Of a stretch of 32,813 bases of DNA, positions 1-7,718 are shown one piece after another (the stretch's first letter is position 1; the number at the start of each line of letters is the position of its first letter). The notes below the pieces were generated by a model. The model saw nothing but the letters and a program-made list of their open reading frames with translations. It was not told the origin of the DNA and searched no databases. This DNA is from Limosilactobacillus antri DSM 16041 (GTDB lineage Bacteria > Bacillota > Bacilli > Lactobacillales > Lactobacillaceae): assembly GCF_000160835.1 (NCBI RefSeq), contig NZ_GG700738.1:1-32813 (forward strand). The letters run 5' to 3'. Both the position numbers and the translations under genes were made by a program.

Positions 1-252
1 GAATAAGCACTGATGTTAAATATATCAGTACTTAAAATTGTAGCCCCCTAAATAGGAAAATCAATCGGCTTTGGGGCTTGAACCCTAATCCAGAATAAAC
101 TTGTAGCGCTTAGCAAACCCTGGTTTTCTGGATACCATATTTAGACTTGGTAGCCGGACAGGGTCGTACCAGCAACCAGCCAGAAAATAGTTGCTCAAGT
201 TACAAAATTGGTGTAAAAATAACACTTAAACAAGGTTAGAGGGGCGATGTAA
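1..252. other. Gene-free leader before azlC with inverted repeats
   Basis: I see no credible gene here. The stretch holds several inverted repeats: an imperfect hairpin at about 6-33, which could be the terminator of a gene before the window; an 8-base pair of arms at 124-131 and 180-187; and inside that a 10-base pair at 128-137 and 148-157. A weak promoter candidate, TTGCTC (191-196) and TAAAAA (214-219) with 17-base spacing, could drive azlCD. The folding could be a structured 5' leader, but it carries no riboswitch signature that I recognise. Confidence 0.35.
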
Positions 253-945
253 GTGGAAGGGAAAGTTTCAAATTTTCGTTATGCCTGGACCGCGAGTATT
301 CCGGTCCTTTTTGGTTACGTCACACTGGGGTTTGCCTATGGACTGTATATGCACAACCTCGGCTTTGCTTTTTGGTACCCGGCTTTGATGGCACTGACAA
401 TTTATGGCGGGTCTGTCGAATTCTTTATTGCTAACCTGCTCTTACAGCACTTTAACCCGCTCAACGTTTTATTGATCACGGCGGTCCTGGGCTTTCGCCA
501 ATTTTTTTATGGGGTCGCCATGCTAACCAAGTATCCTCACCATGGCTGGCAAAAGTGGCTCTTGATCTTTGGCTTGAGCGACGAAACCTTTGTCCTGAAT
601 TACTATACCAAAATTCCGGACGGTTACGATCCGACCACGGTGCGGACGTGGATTTCGGTCCTAGACTACTTTTATTGGGCACTGGGCGCGCTCAGTGGCG
701 GCTGCCTTGGGGGAATCCTTAATTTGCAGGTCAAGGGCCTGGATTTTGTGATGACGGCCCTTTTCCTGGTCCTCGCGGTGGAGCAGATTTTAAAGGAAAA
801 GGATCACTGGAGCGCACTCAGCGGCTTCGTGATTACGATTGCCTGCCTATTGGTGGTTGGCAAATCATACTTTATGATCGTTACTTTACTGCTACTGGTA
901 CTTGAATACTACTGGTTTGGCTACCGGGAGAGGGGGCGGCACTAA
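253..945 (+). CDS. azlC: AzlC family branched-chain amino acid export subunit
   Basis: This is the large membrane subunit of an AzlCD-type exporter, a family linked to efflux of branched-chain amino acids and their analogues. The 230-residue length is normal for AzlC. The N-terminal half has the family pattern: a conserved small-residue helix (FGYVTLGFAYG), then YGGSVEFFIANLLL, and a stretch ending FRQFFYG followed by the GLSDETF segment. About six hydrophobic helices can be seen. The start is GTG at 253, behind a GAGGGG-like ribosome site. Its stop codon directly abuts the ATG of the small subunit, so the two are translationally coupled. Substrate is inferred from the family only. Confidence 0.88.
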   Translation: MEGKVSNFRYAWTASIPVLFGYVTLGFAYGLYMHNLGFAFWYPALMALTIYGGSVEFFIANLLLQHFNPLNVLLITAVLGFRQFFYGVAMLTKYPHHGWQKWLLIFGLSDETFVLNYYTKIPDGYDPTTVRTWISVLDYFYWALGALSGGCLGGILNLQVKGLDFVMTALFLVLAVEQILKEKDHWSALSGFVITIACLLVVGKSYFMIVTLLLLVLEYYWFGYRERGRH

Positions 946-1284
946 ATGGGAATCATCGAACAAATGGCTACGATCGCGCTCGCGGCGGTCACCAATTTTA
1001 TTACCCGCTGGCTGCCCTTTCACCTATTTACCCAGCGGAAAACTAAACAAGACGAAGTGGCCCCCTTTATCAAGGGCTTGGGCGAGTTCCTGCCGCCGGC
1101 AATTATGACCATGCTGGTGGTCTACTGCTACCGCAACGTTAACCTGACGAACCTGAGCGCAAGCCTGCCTGAGCTGCTGGCGGGGCTGATCACGGTGGCG
1201 GTCCACCTGTGGCAGCGGAAGATGTTTCTCTCCCTGGCCTTGGGCACGCTCAGTTACATTCTGCTGGTTAATTTTGTCTTCTAG
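946..1284 (+). CDS. azlD: AzlD family branched-chain amino acid export subunit
   Basis: This is the small membrane partner of AzlC, 112 residues, which is typical for AzlD. It has three to four hydrophobic segments and the family-style early motif ITRWLPFHLF followed by FIKGLGEFLPPAIMTMLVVYC. The ATG follows the azlC stop with no gap, so the two subunits are almost certainly made together. Transport of branched-chain amino acids is the family role; nothing in the sequence fixes the substrate. Confidence 0.88.
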   Translation: MGIIEQMATIALAAVTNFITRWLPFHLFTQRKTKQDEVAPFIKGLGEFLPPAIMTMLVVYCYRNVNLTNLSASLPELLAGLITVAVHLWQRKMFLSLALGTLSYILLVNFVF

Positions 1285-1316
1285 GGCCGGTGAACGGGGG
1301 AAATGGCCAAATACTA

Positions 1317-1345
1317 TTGAACGAATATCAATCAAGCGTTAAAAT
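1317..1345 (+). promoter_or_regulatory. Promoter of the LysM protein gene
   Basis: TTGAAC (1317-1322) and TAAAAT (1340-1345) are separated by 17 bases. They lie 44 bases before the ATG at 1389, which has a GGGAGGAT ribosome site. This gives the LysM gene its own promoter separate from azlCD. Confidence 0.6.
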
Positions 1346-1388
1346 AAATCTGTTTTAATTTAGGTTATTATTCTGGGAGGATCTATTT

Positions 1389-2447
1389 ATGAAGATTAAT
1401 AATAAAAAGCGGCTGGCGGCCGTTTTAATGACGGCGGTCCTGGCTGGCCCAGTAATGGCGCCTTCGGTTGTGCTGGCTGATAACGCCACTGGGTCCCCGG
1501 CCGAACAGGCTGACATTACCAACTGGATTGCCAACACGCCGCAACAGGTTTCAAACAATATGGCGATGCAGCACATTGATATGAACAACCTGAACGGGAC
1601 GCGCTATATCATTCAATGGGGTGACACCCTGTCCAGTATTTCCGCAGCAACGGGGATTTCGATTGCCAAGCTTTGCTACGATAACAATATTCAAAACGCT
1701 AACCTGATTTATGCAGGGGACGTTCTGATTCTTAACCGCAACGGGGACGTTCCGGCAGGCTATAAGCCAAATGTTAACCCTAATGCGGTTGCGCAGACCC
1801 GGGTAACCATCAACAACGGCCCCAAGACCGTTAACATCTATGCGCCAAAGTCGGTTAAGAAGATTTACAACGAACAAGTTGATAATTCAAAGACCGATGA
1901 CCATTCCAGCAATACTTTTGCCGCGCCGGCCGCAGCTAAGGAAAGCTCCGCTGACACTAACAGTGATAGTCAGTCTAGTCAGGAATCGAGCAGCAGCGCC
2001 AGTGTTCAAACTAAGACCAAGTCGGCAGCTGCCAGCCATGGACACAAGCGTCATTCCGCGTTGCTTTCCGCTGCGGACATTGTCAGCGGTCTTGAGAGTG
2101 TCGCTGGGGATTCCAAACTCTCCTTTGAAGAAGGGAATGGCGGTGACGATGCTGATTCCCTAGACGTTGATTCTGCAGCAATCCTGAAGGCTGCTAAGAA
2201 GGGCAACTATGATGACGTCCTTTCGGAAATTGAAGACGCCCTCAACGGCAAGGATAAGGATGGTACGACCATCTACATCGAAAAGGATGGCAACGAGCTT
2301 CACGTCTACGCTAGCCACCAGGATGAGAGCAGCAGTAAAGACAGCAACAAGGACGATAGCGACAGTAGTCAGCAAAGTGATGACGATAGTAACAACCAAG
2401 CTACTAATGACAGTCAGGACACTGACACGACCGATGATGATGACTAG
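1389..2447 (+). CDS. Secreted LysM-domain protein with acidic Ser/Asp-rich tail
   Basis: The 352-residue product begins with a signal peptide: a KINNKKR basic start, a hydrophobic core and a likely cut after VVLA near residue 30. A single LysM domain follows at about residues 72-116 (YIIQWGDTLSSISAATGISI, ending LIYAGDVLILN), which should bind peptidoglycan N-acetylglucosamine chains. The middle is Ser/Thr/Ala-rich linker. A short globular-looking stretch near residues 225-310 recalls no family I know. The last 40 residues are almost all Ser, Asp, Asn and Gln and end in DDDD. No catalytic domain and no LPXTG anchor are present, so it is a wall-associated or released protein of unknown function. 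The next gene starts 13 bases downstream. Confidence 0.8.
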   Translation: MKINNKKRLAAVLMTAVLAGPVMAPSVVLADNATGSPAEQADITNWIANTPQQVSNNMAMQHIDMNNLNGTRYIIQWGDTLSSISAATGISIAKLCYDNNIQNANLIYAGDVLILNRNGDVPAGYKPNVNPNAVAQTRVTINNGPKTVNIYAPKSVKKIYNEQVDNSKTDDHSSNTFAAPAAAKESSADTNSDSQSSQESSSSASVQTKTKSAAASHGHKRHSALLSAADIVSGLESVAGDSKLSFEEGNGGDDADSLDVDSAAILKAAKKGNYDDVLSEIEDALNGKDKDGTTIYIEKDGNELHVYASHQDESSSKDSNKDDSDSSQQSDDDSNNQATNDSQDTDTTDDDD

Positions 2448-2460
2448 TAGGGGATAGACA

Positions 2461-2925
2461 ATGCAGAAAAAAACAAAAGTTATTATTGCGGTGGTGGTTG
2501 CCATTGTGGTGGTCCTCGGCGGCTTTTACCTCTATGCCAGCCACGCGGTTGCCAGTCACGTGCCGGGGCACGTTTATGAATACACGTCGATCTCTGGCAA
2601 CCAGAAAGCCTACATGACCTTTGCCAAGAGCGGCGATGAAGTGGTCGTTACCCCAAGCAAGGATAAGGCCCTCAAGGCCAACGGGAGCGACAGTGCTTTC
2701 CAGAGTGTCTACCAGGGCGAAGCTGACCAGGGAAAGTGGAACTATGAAGCGAAGGGCAGCCGGCTGACCCTGTCTAAGACGCAAGACAATAAGGTGTCAC
2801 TCTGGCAATATAACCACGTGCTGGCGTTCGGCAAGAAAATTCACTCAAGCAGTTTCAGCTACCAAATTGCCAATGCTGGTCAAGGGGTTGACCGAAAGGC
2901 AACCACCTTTGAGCAAATTCGCTAA
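2461..2925 (+). CDS. Small membrane-anchored extracellular protein, unknown function
   Basis: The 154-residue product starts with KKTK and one hydrophobic helix (about residues 7-26, Val/Ile-rich). The remainder is polar and predicted to lie outside the cell. There is no lipobox cysteine, so the helix is either an uncleaved anchor or a signal peptide. The exposed part (YEYTSISGNQKAYMTFAKSG, then KGSRLTLSKTQDN) has the spacing of a small beta-rich domain, as in lipocalin-like or DUF4811-type lactobacillus surface proteins, but I cannot assign a family. It sits 13 bases after the LysM gene, with a weak ribosome site and a shared terminator, so the two probably form one transcript. Confidence 0.72.
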   Translation: MQKKTKVIIAVVVAIVVVLGGFYLYASHAVASHVPGHVYEYTSISGNQKAYMTFAKSGDEVVVTPSKDKALKANGSDSAFQSVYQGEADQGKWNYEAKGSRLTLSKTQDNKVSLWQYNHVLAFGKKIHSSSFSYQIANAGQGVDRKATTFEQIR

Positions 2926-2936
2926 TTAGCGATAAT

Positions 2937-2975
2937 AAGCACCTACTCTTTAAATACGGGAGGAGGTGCTTTTTT
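2937..2975 (+). terminator. Intrinsic terminator of the LysM operon
   Basis: Arms AAGCACCTACTC and GAGGAGGTGCTT pair with one mismatch around a short loop and are followed by a T run. It lies 12 bases after the stop at 2925. Confidence 0.85.
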
Positions 2976-3083
2976 CATTTACCAATTCCACTGATGATTT
3001 AATCACGCTAAGCCAATTAATTAGTAAATTTGTCCTAATCAGGTTATAGTTAAAGCAACTGTTAAGTTCAGGGAGCGGTTAAA

Positions 3084-4487
3084 ATGGCAAAAAAAGTAAC
3101 ACCTAAATTAATAATGGCGATCCTGTCTGCCGGGATGCTTTCCTTCTTGGGGATCCTTGATGAAACAGCGACCACCGTGACGTTTCCCACATTAATTAGC
3201 GAATTTGCGGTTACGACTGACCAGGTCCAATGGGTGAATACCCTGGTGCTGTTAGTAATTGCAACGATTGTGCCCATTAGTTCGCAAATCGGGTTGCGGT
3301 TTACCACGAAGCAAATTTTCATGGCCGGGATTGCTTTCTTTATGGCCGGGTTGCTTATCGATATCTTTGCGCAGCGCTTTGACCTCCTTCTATTGGGACG
3401 GGCCCTCCAAGGCGTCGGGACCGGAATTGGCCTGCCGTTAATGTATAACATTATTCTGACAAAAGTGCCCAAGGATAAACTTGGCTTTATGATGGGAATC
3501 GGCACAATGATTACGGCGGCCGCGGTCGCCCTGGGGCCGGTTTTTGGTGGAATTGTGACTGACCGCTTGACTTGGCGGTGGATTTTCATTATTTCCAGCT
3601 TGCTAGCACTTATTAGCGCCTTTACCGGTTCGTATTCGATTCCCCAGCTTAATAAGCTGCAAAAAGTCCGGTTTAAATACGGTCAATGGCTTGCAATTGC
3701 GGTTAGCCTAGTGTTACTAATGCTCGGCTTTACCAGCCTTGCCAAGCAGCCGTTTTGGTCAGTTCAAGTCACGGGCTGCTTGGGCGGTGGACTGATTGGC
3801 CTTGGGATTTGGCTAAAAATCTCGTGGCGGGACCATCAGGCATTGATTAGCCCGCGGCTCTTTGCCAACCTGCATTTCAGTATGCAATTAACTTGTTATT
3901 GCTTTGCCAAAATTGCTACCTTAGCGTTAGGCTTCATTTTCCCGATTTACGTGCAAACTGTGAACCATGGCTCCGTATCGCTTGCCGGTTGGATTATGTT
4001 CCCTGGGGCCATCTGTGATGCCGTGATGGCGGCACTAGCCGGAAAAATCTTAGACAAGCTGGGGGCCCGCCTGCCAATCCTGCTGGGAATGCTGGCTAGC
4101 TTGGCAAGCCTTATCCTGTTGGCCGTTTTGGGGCTACGGTTATCGAATTTAGCGATCATCTTGCTGGATACCCTTTATTATGGCGGGTATGGGATGAGCT
4201 TTAGCAGCTTGATGACGAGTGGCCTAACGGCGCTTGCGGCTGAAGAACACCCGCAGGGGAACGCAATTTTTAACACCCTGCAGCAATTCTCTGGTGCCCT
4301 TGGTACGGCGCTTGCCGGCACCTTGCTTGCAATTAGTCAGCATAACCACCAGCTTGTCCGGCAGCAAACCACGGCGATGGGGGCGCGGTGGACTTTTATT
4401 ATCTTAGTGGGATTGATAATCGTCAGTCTCATTCTCGCGGTGCTCTTTGTTCCCCGGACGAAGCTGCGGGCGGTCCAGAACAGTTAA
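3084..4487 (+). CDS. MFS drug exporter, EmrB/QacA (DHA2) type
   Basis: This 467-residue membrane protein is a proton-driven multidrug exporter of the DHA2 branch of the major facilitator superfamily. The evidence is the opening LGILDETATTVTFPTLISEF (the D-x-T-x-V-x-x-A/T-x-P pattern of this branch), the loop motif near residue 100 (LGRALQGVGTGIGLP), and antiporter motif C (LGPVFGGIVTD, then LTWRWIF). About 14 hydrophobic helices fit the length. The start ATG has a GGGAG ribosome site 9 bases upstream. It is monocistronic as far as I can see; the XRE regulator 170 bases downstream is on the same strand but has its own ribosome site. Substrate unknown. Confidence 0.87.
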   Translation: MAKKVTPKLIMAILSAGMLSFLGILDETATTVTFPTLISEFAVTTDQVQWVNTLVLLVIATIVPISSQIGLRFTTKQIFMAGIAFFMAGLLIDIFAQRFDLLLLGRALQGVGTGIGLPLMYNIILTKVPKDKLGFMMGIGTMITAAAVALGPVFGGIVTDRLTWRWIFIISSLLALISAFTGSYSIPQLNKLQKVRFKYGQWLAIAVSLVLLMLGFTSLAKQPFWSVQVTGCLGGGLIGLGIWLKISWRDHQALISPRLFANLHFSMQLTCYCFAKIATLALGFIFPIYVQTVNHGSVSLAGWIMFPGAICDAVMAALAGKILDKLGARLPILLGMLASLASLILLAVLGLRLSNLAIILLDTLYYGGYGMSFSSLMTSGLTALAAEEHPQGNAIFNTLQQFSGALGTALAGTLLAISQHNHQLVRQQTTAMGARWTFIILVGLIIVSLILAVLFVPRTKLRAVQNS

Positions 4488-4657
4488 GCCGCGGATGATA
4501 AGGCTAGTTAGTGCAGAAAATAATTAGCGTGATGATTATTTCCCGGGAAATTAAATTTGCTGGCGGCTAACTGGCGGGTTGTTGTCGTCCAAGTGACGTG
4601 GTCAGCAAAAAGCGCAGGGCGTATCATCAAGGGTGAAAGAAGGAAGGAGGAGTTAAC

Positions 4658-5185
4658 ATGGTTAATAATCAGATCAAACAATTACGGACTGCTCGGCATC
4701 TCTCGCAAGAGCAGCTTGCGGAAAAGGCAAAGGTTTCCGTCAGAACGATTCAGCGTTTAGAAGCAGGGGATGACGCCAGTATTTCAACTTTAAATTTGGT
4801 GGCCGGTGCGCTCGACGTTCAGGTGGGCGACCTCTTTCCCAAGACGGCGGCGCTTAAGCAGCAAGCGAAAATCCAGTCCGCTGATGAATTATTGCAAGCC
4901 CAGCTCCACCAACGGCATGAAGAATACAAGAACTTCAAAAGAATCTACAATACCTGTTATATCGTGGTCATGCTGCTCTGGGGCTGCCTTTTTTCCTTAG
5001 TCCACAGTTCAGTGATCTCTTCGATTATGGGTGTCCTATGGATCGGCGGTTGGATGGCCCTTGACCCGTTGAAGAAGTGGCTTGAAATTAAAAGAATCAG
5101 CCCGAAGCTGGACGTGAAATATCCCCTAACGGTCAACCGGCTGGACAAAAACCAGCTTAATAAGAAACAAAGGGCCCAAGCCTAA
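4658..5185 (+). CDS. XRE-family regulator with C-terminal membrane segments
   Basis: The 175-residue product has a helix-turn-helix at residues 1-60 (IKQLRTARHLSQEQLAEKAK then VSVRTIQRLEAG), close to the Cro/C1 type. After a charged linker come two hydrophobic segments (about residues 97-133, including YIVVMLLWGCLFSLV and VISSIMGVLWIGGWMAL). The tail is basic and lysine/asparagine-rich. This layout is common in lactic acid bacteria regulators that sense membrane state or partner membrane proteins. The start is set by a very strong AAGGAAGGAGG site. Its target is unknown; the exporter upstream is a candidate. A 12-base palindrome (TTTCCCGGGAAA, 4539-4550) upstream is a possible operator. Confidence 0.8.
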   Translation: MVNNQIKQLRTARHLSQEQLAEKAKVSVRTIQRLEAGDDASISTLNLVAGALDVQVGDLFPKTAALKQQAKIQSADELLQAQLHQRHEEYKNFKRIYNTCYIVVMLLWGCLFSLVHSSVISSIMGVLWIGGWMALDPLKKWLEIKRISPKLDVKYPLTVNRLDKNQLNKKQRAQA

Positions 5186-5206
5186 GCAGTGCGCTTCCGA
5201 AGAAGT

Positions 5207-5231
5207 AAAAAAGGCCGGGAAATCCCAGCCT
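5207..5231 (-). terminator. Terminator after tRNA-Ala
   Basis: On the minus strand GGCTGGG and CCCGGCC (with one G-T pair) form a stem around a short loop, followed by six Ts. It lies 13 bases after the tRNA 3' end. Confidence 0.8.
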
Positions 5232-5243
5232 CTTAATATAATA

Positions 5244-5316
5244 TGGACCATGCGAGATTCGAACTCGCGACCTCCTGCATGCGAAGCAGACATTCTCCCA
5301 ACTGAACTAATGGCCC
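5244..5316 (-). tRNA. tRNA-Ala, anticodon CGC
   Basis: The minus strand folds into a full 73-nt cloverleaf. The acceptor stem is GGGCCAT with ATGGTCC, including the G3-U70 wobble that marks alanine tRNA. The D arm is GTTC/GAAT. The anticodon stem TCTGC/GCAGG holds loop TTCGCAT with anticodon CGC, and the T arm is GCGAG TTCGAAT CTCGC. The discriminator is A73. The 3' CCA is not encoded, so it must be added after transcription. It reads GCG codons, in keeping with the GC-rich third positions of the neighbouring genes. Confidence 0.96.
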
Positions 5317-5327
5317 GTTCCAAATTT

Positions 5328-5355
5328 ATTATACCAGTAGTTTGAAAAATTGCCA
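5328..5355 (-). promoter_or_regulatory. Promoter of tRNA-Ala
   Basis: On the minus strand a perfect TATAAT lies at 5333-5328, with TGGCAA at 5355-5350 and 16-base spacing. It is 11 bases before the tRNA 5' end. Confidence 0.65.
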
Positions 5356-5397
5356 GTACCCATCGACATTGGCTGAAAAACATTTCCCCAATGGTTG

Positions 5398-5406
5398 TGC
5401 TATACT
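5398..5406 (+). promoter_or_regulatory. Extended -10 promoter of the sugar-porter leader
   Basis: TGCTATACT is an extended -10 element (TGn plus TATACT at 5401-5406), with no good -35. Transcription should start near 5413, giving a leader of about 100 bases that contains the hairpin at 5441-5490. Confidence 0.5.
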
Positions 5407-5440
5407 GGACTTGGTGATTAACCGAGTGGAAAGATCCCTC

Positions 5441-5490
5441 AAAGCAAACCCTCCCCGATTTGGCATTAAATTGGGGAGGGTTTGCTTTTC
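5441..5490 (+). terminator. 21-bp hairpin, putative attenuator before the sugar porter
   Basis: Arms at 5441-5461 and 5468-5488 pair over 21 positions with a single G-T wobble around a 6-base loop (ggcatt), followed by TTTT. The position is unusual: it falls between an extended -10 promoter and the ribosome site at 5501-5507 of the next gene. It could be a leader terminator (attenuation), the end of a separate small RNA of about 75 nt, or an RNA-stabilising structure. A smaller hairpin (CTTGGT/ACCGAG) lies just upstream at about 5410-5426. Confidence 0.6.
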
Positions 5491-5514
5491 CCGCAATTAT
5501 AAGGAGGATGGTTA

Positions 5515-6951
5515 ATTATTCATAGTCAGACAATTGGACGATTAAGGAAAATAGCGTTAATTGTGACTTTAGGGGGCCTGCTCTTTGGGGTCGACACGGG
5601 GGTCATCAACGGGGCCTTACCGTACATGGCAGCGCCCCAGCAGTTAAACCTTAGCTCGGCAGAAGAGGGGCTGGTCACCTCAATCATTACCCTAGGCGCC
5701 GCAATTGGGGCCTTAACGGCGGGTAAGCTTGCGGACCGCTATGGTCGGAAACGAGTTCTGTGCTACTTAGCAGTGCTCTTTTTCTTTGGAACCCTCTGTT
5801 GTGCAACTGCGCCTAGTGCCTGGTGGCTGATTAGCTTTCGCTTTATCCTAGGCCTGGCTGTTGGCGGGGCGTCGGTAATCGTGCCGACCTACCTGGCAGA
5901 AGTTGCAACCGCGGGCCTGCGGGGCCGGTTAGTAACCCAAAATGAACTGATGATTACGGGTGGACAGCTGCTGGCCTTTACGGTCAACGCCCTTCTGGGA
6001 GCCTGCTTTCCCGGTATCACCAGTATTTGGCGGGAAATGCTGGCCTTTGGGATGCTCCCGGCGCTGCTCCTCTTTTGTGGGACCTGGTTTGTCCCTGAAT
6101 CGCCACGTTGGTTGATTATGAAAAAGCACCCCCAAGCGGCCGTCAATATTCTTGACCAAATCCGCCCTGCCCACCAGCAGAGCCTAGCAGAGGTCCAGAG
6201 TGTGACCGCCGTTCTCAAACGGCAGCGAAGGACCAGGACCGCCGGTTTTCATGACCTCTGTCATCCCTGGGTACGCCGGTTAGTGTTGCTTGGCGCGGGC
6301 CTAGGAATAATCCAGCAGTTTGTCGGCATTAACATCATGATGTATTACGGGACCAGTATCCTCATGAAAGTCGGCTTTGGCCACCGGGCTGCCTTAATTG
6401 CCAACGTTGGCAATGGCTTGACTTCCTTTATCGCCACTGCCGTAGGAATGCGGTTGATGTATACGGTTGCCCGCCGTAAGATGCTGCTGACGGGCATCGC
6501 GGGAACCGGCTGTTCTCTGTTCGCCATTACGCTCGGTATCCTACTGTTGGGACATACACGGGCACTTCCGGTCATTGTGATCGGTTCGACCATGACCTTT
6601 TTGGCCTTTTTCCAATCCTGTGTTTCCCCGACTACCTGGGTGCTGCTGTCGGAAATCTTCCCCCAGCAACTCCGGGGACTGGGAATGGGAATTGCCACCT
6701 TTTGCCTCTGGCTGGCGAACTTCCTGGTGGGCTTCAGTTTTCCGGTAATGCTGGCGCACTGGGGCGGAGTGGGCACCTTTGCCTTCTTCATCGCCTTTAA
6801 CGTTGCCGCCTGGGGATTCTCCTGGGCGTTGGTCCCCGAAACGCAGGGCAAGAGCTTGGAGCGGATCCAGCTCGAACTACGGGCCCGGCTGCAGGCCAGT
6901 CACCACCATCGCCATCACCATCAGGGGAGCAGTCTGCAAATGATGAATTAA
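5515..6951 (+). CDS. MFS sugar porter, probable ATT start
   Basis: This is a sugar:proton symporter of the MFS sugar-porter family with 12 predicted helices. Diagnostic motifs are GRKRV after helix 2, VPESPRWLI before the central loop, [13 protein letters not shown] in helix 7 and [13 protein letters not shown] at the end. The first ATG/GTG in frame (GTG at 5563) would cut off the start of helix 1, since the family pattern [17 protein letters not shown] begins upstream. The AAGGAGG site at 5501-5507 points to an ATT at 5515 (spacing 7) or 5518. An ATG at 5508 touches the ribosome site, is out of frame and stops after five codons. The frame is closed by a TAA at 5500. A His-rich tail (HHHRHHH near the C-terminus) is unusual. 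Sugar unknown. If ATT is not used, the CDS is 5563-6951. Confidence 0.75.
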   Translation: MIHSQTIGRLRKIALIVTLGGLLFGVDTGVINGALPYMAAPQQLNLSSAEEGLVTSIITLGAAIGALTAGKLADRYGRKRVLCYLAVLFFFGTLCCATAPSAWWLISFRFILGLAVGGASVIVPTYLAEVATAGLRGRLVTQNELMITGGQLLAFTVNALLGACFPGITSIWREMLAFGMLPALLLFCGTWFVPESPRWLIMKKHPQAAVNILDQIRPAHQQSLAEVQSVTAVLKRQRRTRTAGFHDLCHPWVRRLVLLGAGLGIIQQFVGINIMMYYGTSILMKVGFGHRAALIANVGNGLTSFIATAVGMRLMYTVARRKMLLTGIAGTGCSLFAITLGILLLGHTRALPVIVIGSTMTFLAFFQSCVSPTTWVLLSEIFPQQLRGLGMGIATFCLWLANFLVGFSFPVMLAHWGGVGTFAFFIAFNVAAWGFSWALVPETQGKSLERIQLELRARLQASHHHRHHHQGSSLQMMN

Positions 6952-7577
6952 CGTTCGCGAACGGGATGTAAGCTTCCCGCGAGGAGCGGTTCGGCAAGGT
7001 TGGTCCGAAACCACTGGGTCAGGGGCCCCATAAAAAGTGCGTAATCACGGTGCCGACCCCGAGGGTGACGTCAAAGACCAGTCCCACCAGGACACAGATG
7101 CTATCGGTGATGATGCGGCAATACTTGAAGGGAAGCAGCCGGTACTTATAAGCGGCAATTAAGGCGAGGGCGTCATATGCCGAGACGCCCAGGTCGGCGG
7201 TAAAGTACAAGGCTGCGGCCAAGCAAGTCAAGACAATCGCGGTGAGCATTAGACCGCCGCGCATTGCGAGCCCGGGATGGGGCAGGAGGGCATCGAGGAG
7301 GTTGCGCATGAGGTCTGCTGTCATCCCGGTCAGCAGCAGGTTAAAAATGGTTGCAATTCCAATATAATGCCGGCGTAAAACCAAGACCACCGCTAGCAGG
7401 CTGCCGGTCAGGATCAGGTAAAAGGTGGAGTAAGAAGAGCTGAAGAGGTTGGCGATCCCCGTGACGAAGCAGGTGAACGGGGTCGACCCCCAGCTTGGCC
7501 TTTTGCAGCATTCCTACGCAAAGACCACAGAGGATGACCCCGCAAAGGGCCATCATAATTCGGCGAATTTGGTACAT
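6948..7577 (-). pseudogene. YczE/YitT-like membrane protein broken by two frameshifts
   Basis: Read in pieces, the minus strand encodes an about 209-residue protein of the YczE (COG2364) integral membrane type. The start is ATG at 7577 behind a strong AGGAGGG site, with a first helix (ILCGLCVGMLQKAKLGVDP). At the GGGG run 7479-7482 the frame slips: with one base removed it continues FTCFVTGIANLFSSS and joins the open middle part (LGVSAYDALALIA, GVGTVITHFLWGP). That part hits TGA at 7019-7021. Adding one base in the run at 7022-7025 continues PLTQWFRTN and ends at TAA 6948-6950, overlapping the stop of the convergent sugar porter. The two indels cancel, so start and stop are in the same frame. 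Either it is a recent pseudogene or two homopolymer errors hide an intact gene. Confidence 0.75.
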
Positions 7578-7679
7578 ATTATTCCCTCCTGACTGCTTGA
7601 ATCCGTTTTCAAAGCGTATTGTAACGCGGCAGGAAGTAAAATAACATTAGTAAATTAAGTAAAATTATCCTGGTACTTA

Positions 7680-7718
7680 AAAACAGGCACCTCGCCAGCT
7701 TGGTGAAATGCCTGTTTT
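7680..7718 (-). terminator. Terminator of the EamA gene
   Basis: Arms AAAACAGGCA and TGCCTGTTTT are perfect complements, with an inner CACC/GGTG pair. It lies directly after the stop of the minus-strand EamA gene. Confidence 0.8.

Noticed and set aside
5508..5525. ATG at 5508 as start of the sugar porter
   Set aside because: It is out of frame, stops after five codons and touches the ribosome site with no spacer.
6345..6851. 168-codon minus-strand frame inside the sugar porter
   Set aside because: The sugar-porter motifs on the plus strand explain this DNA; the antisense frame has no family motifs.
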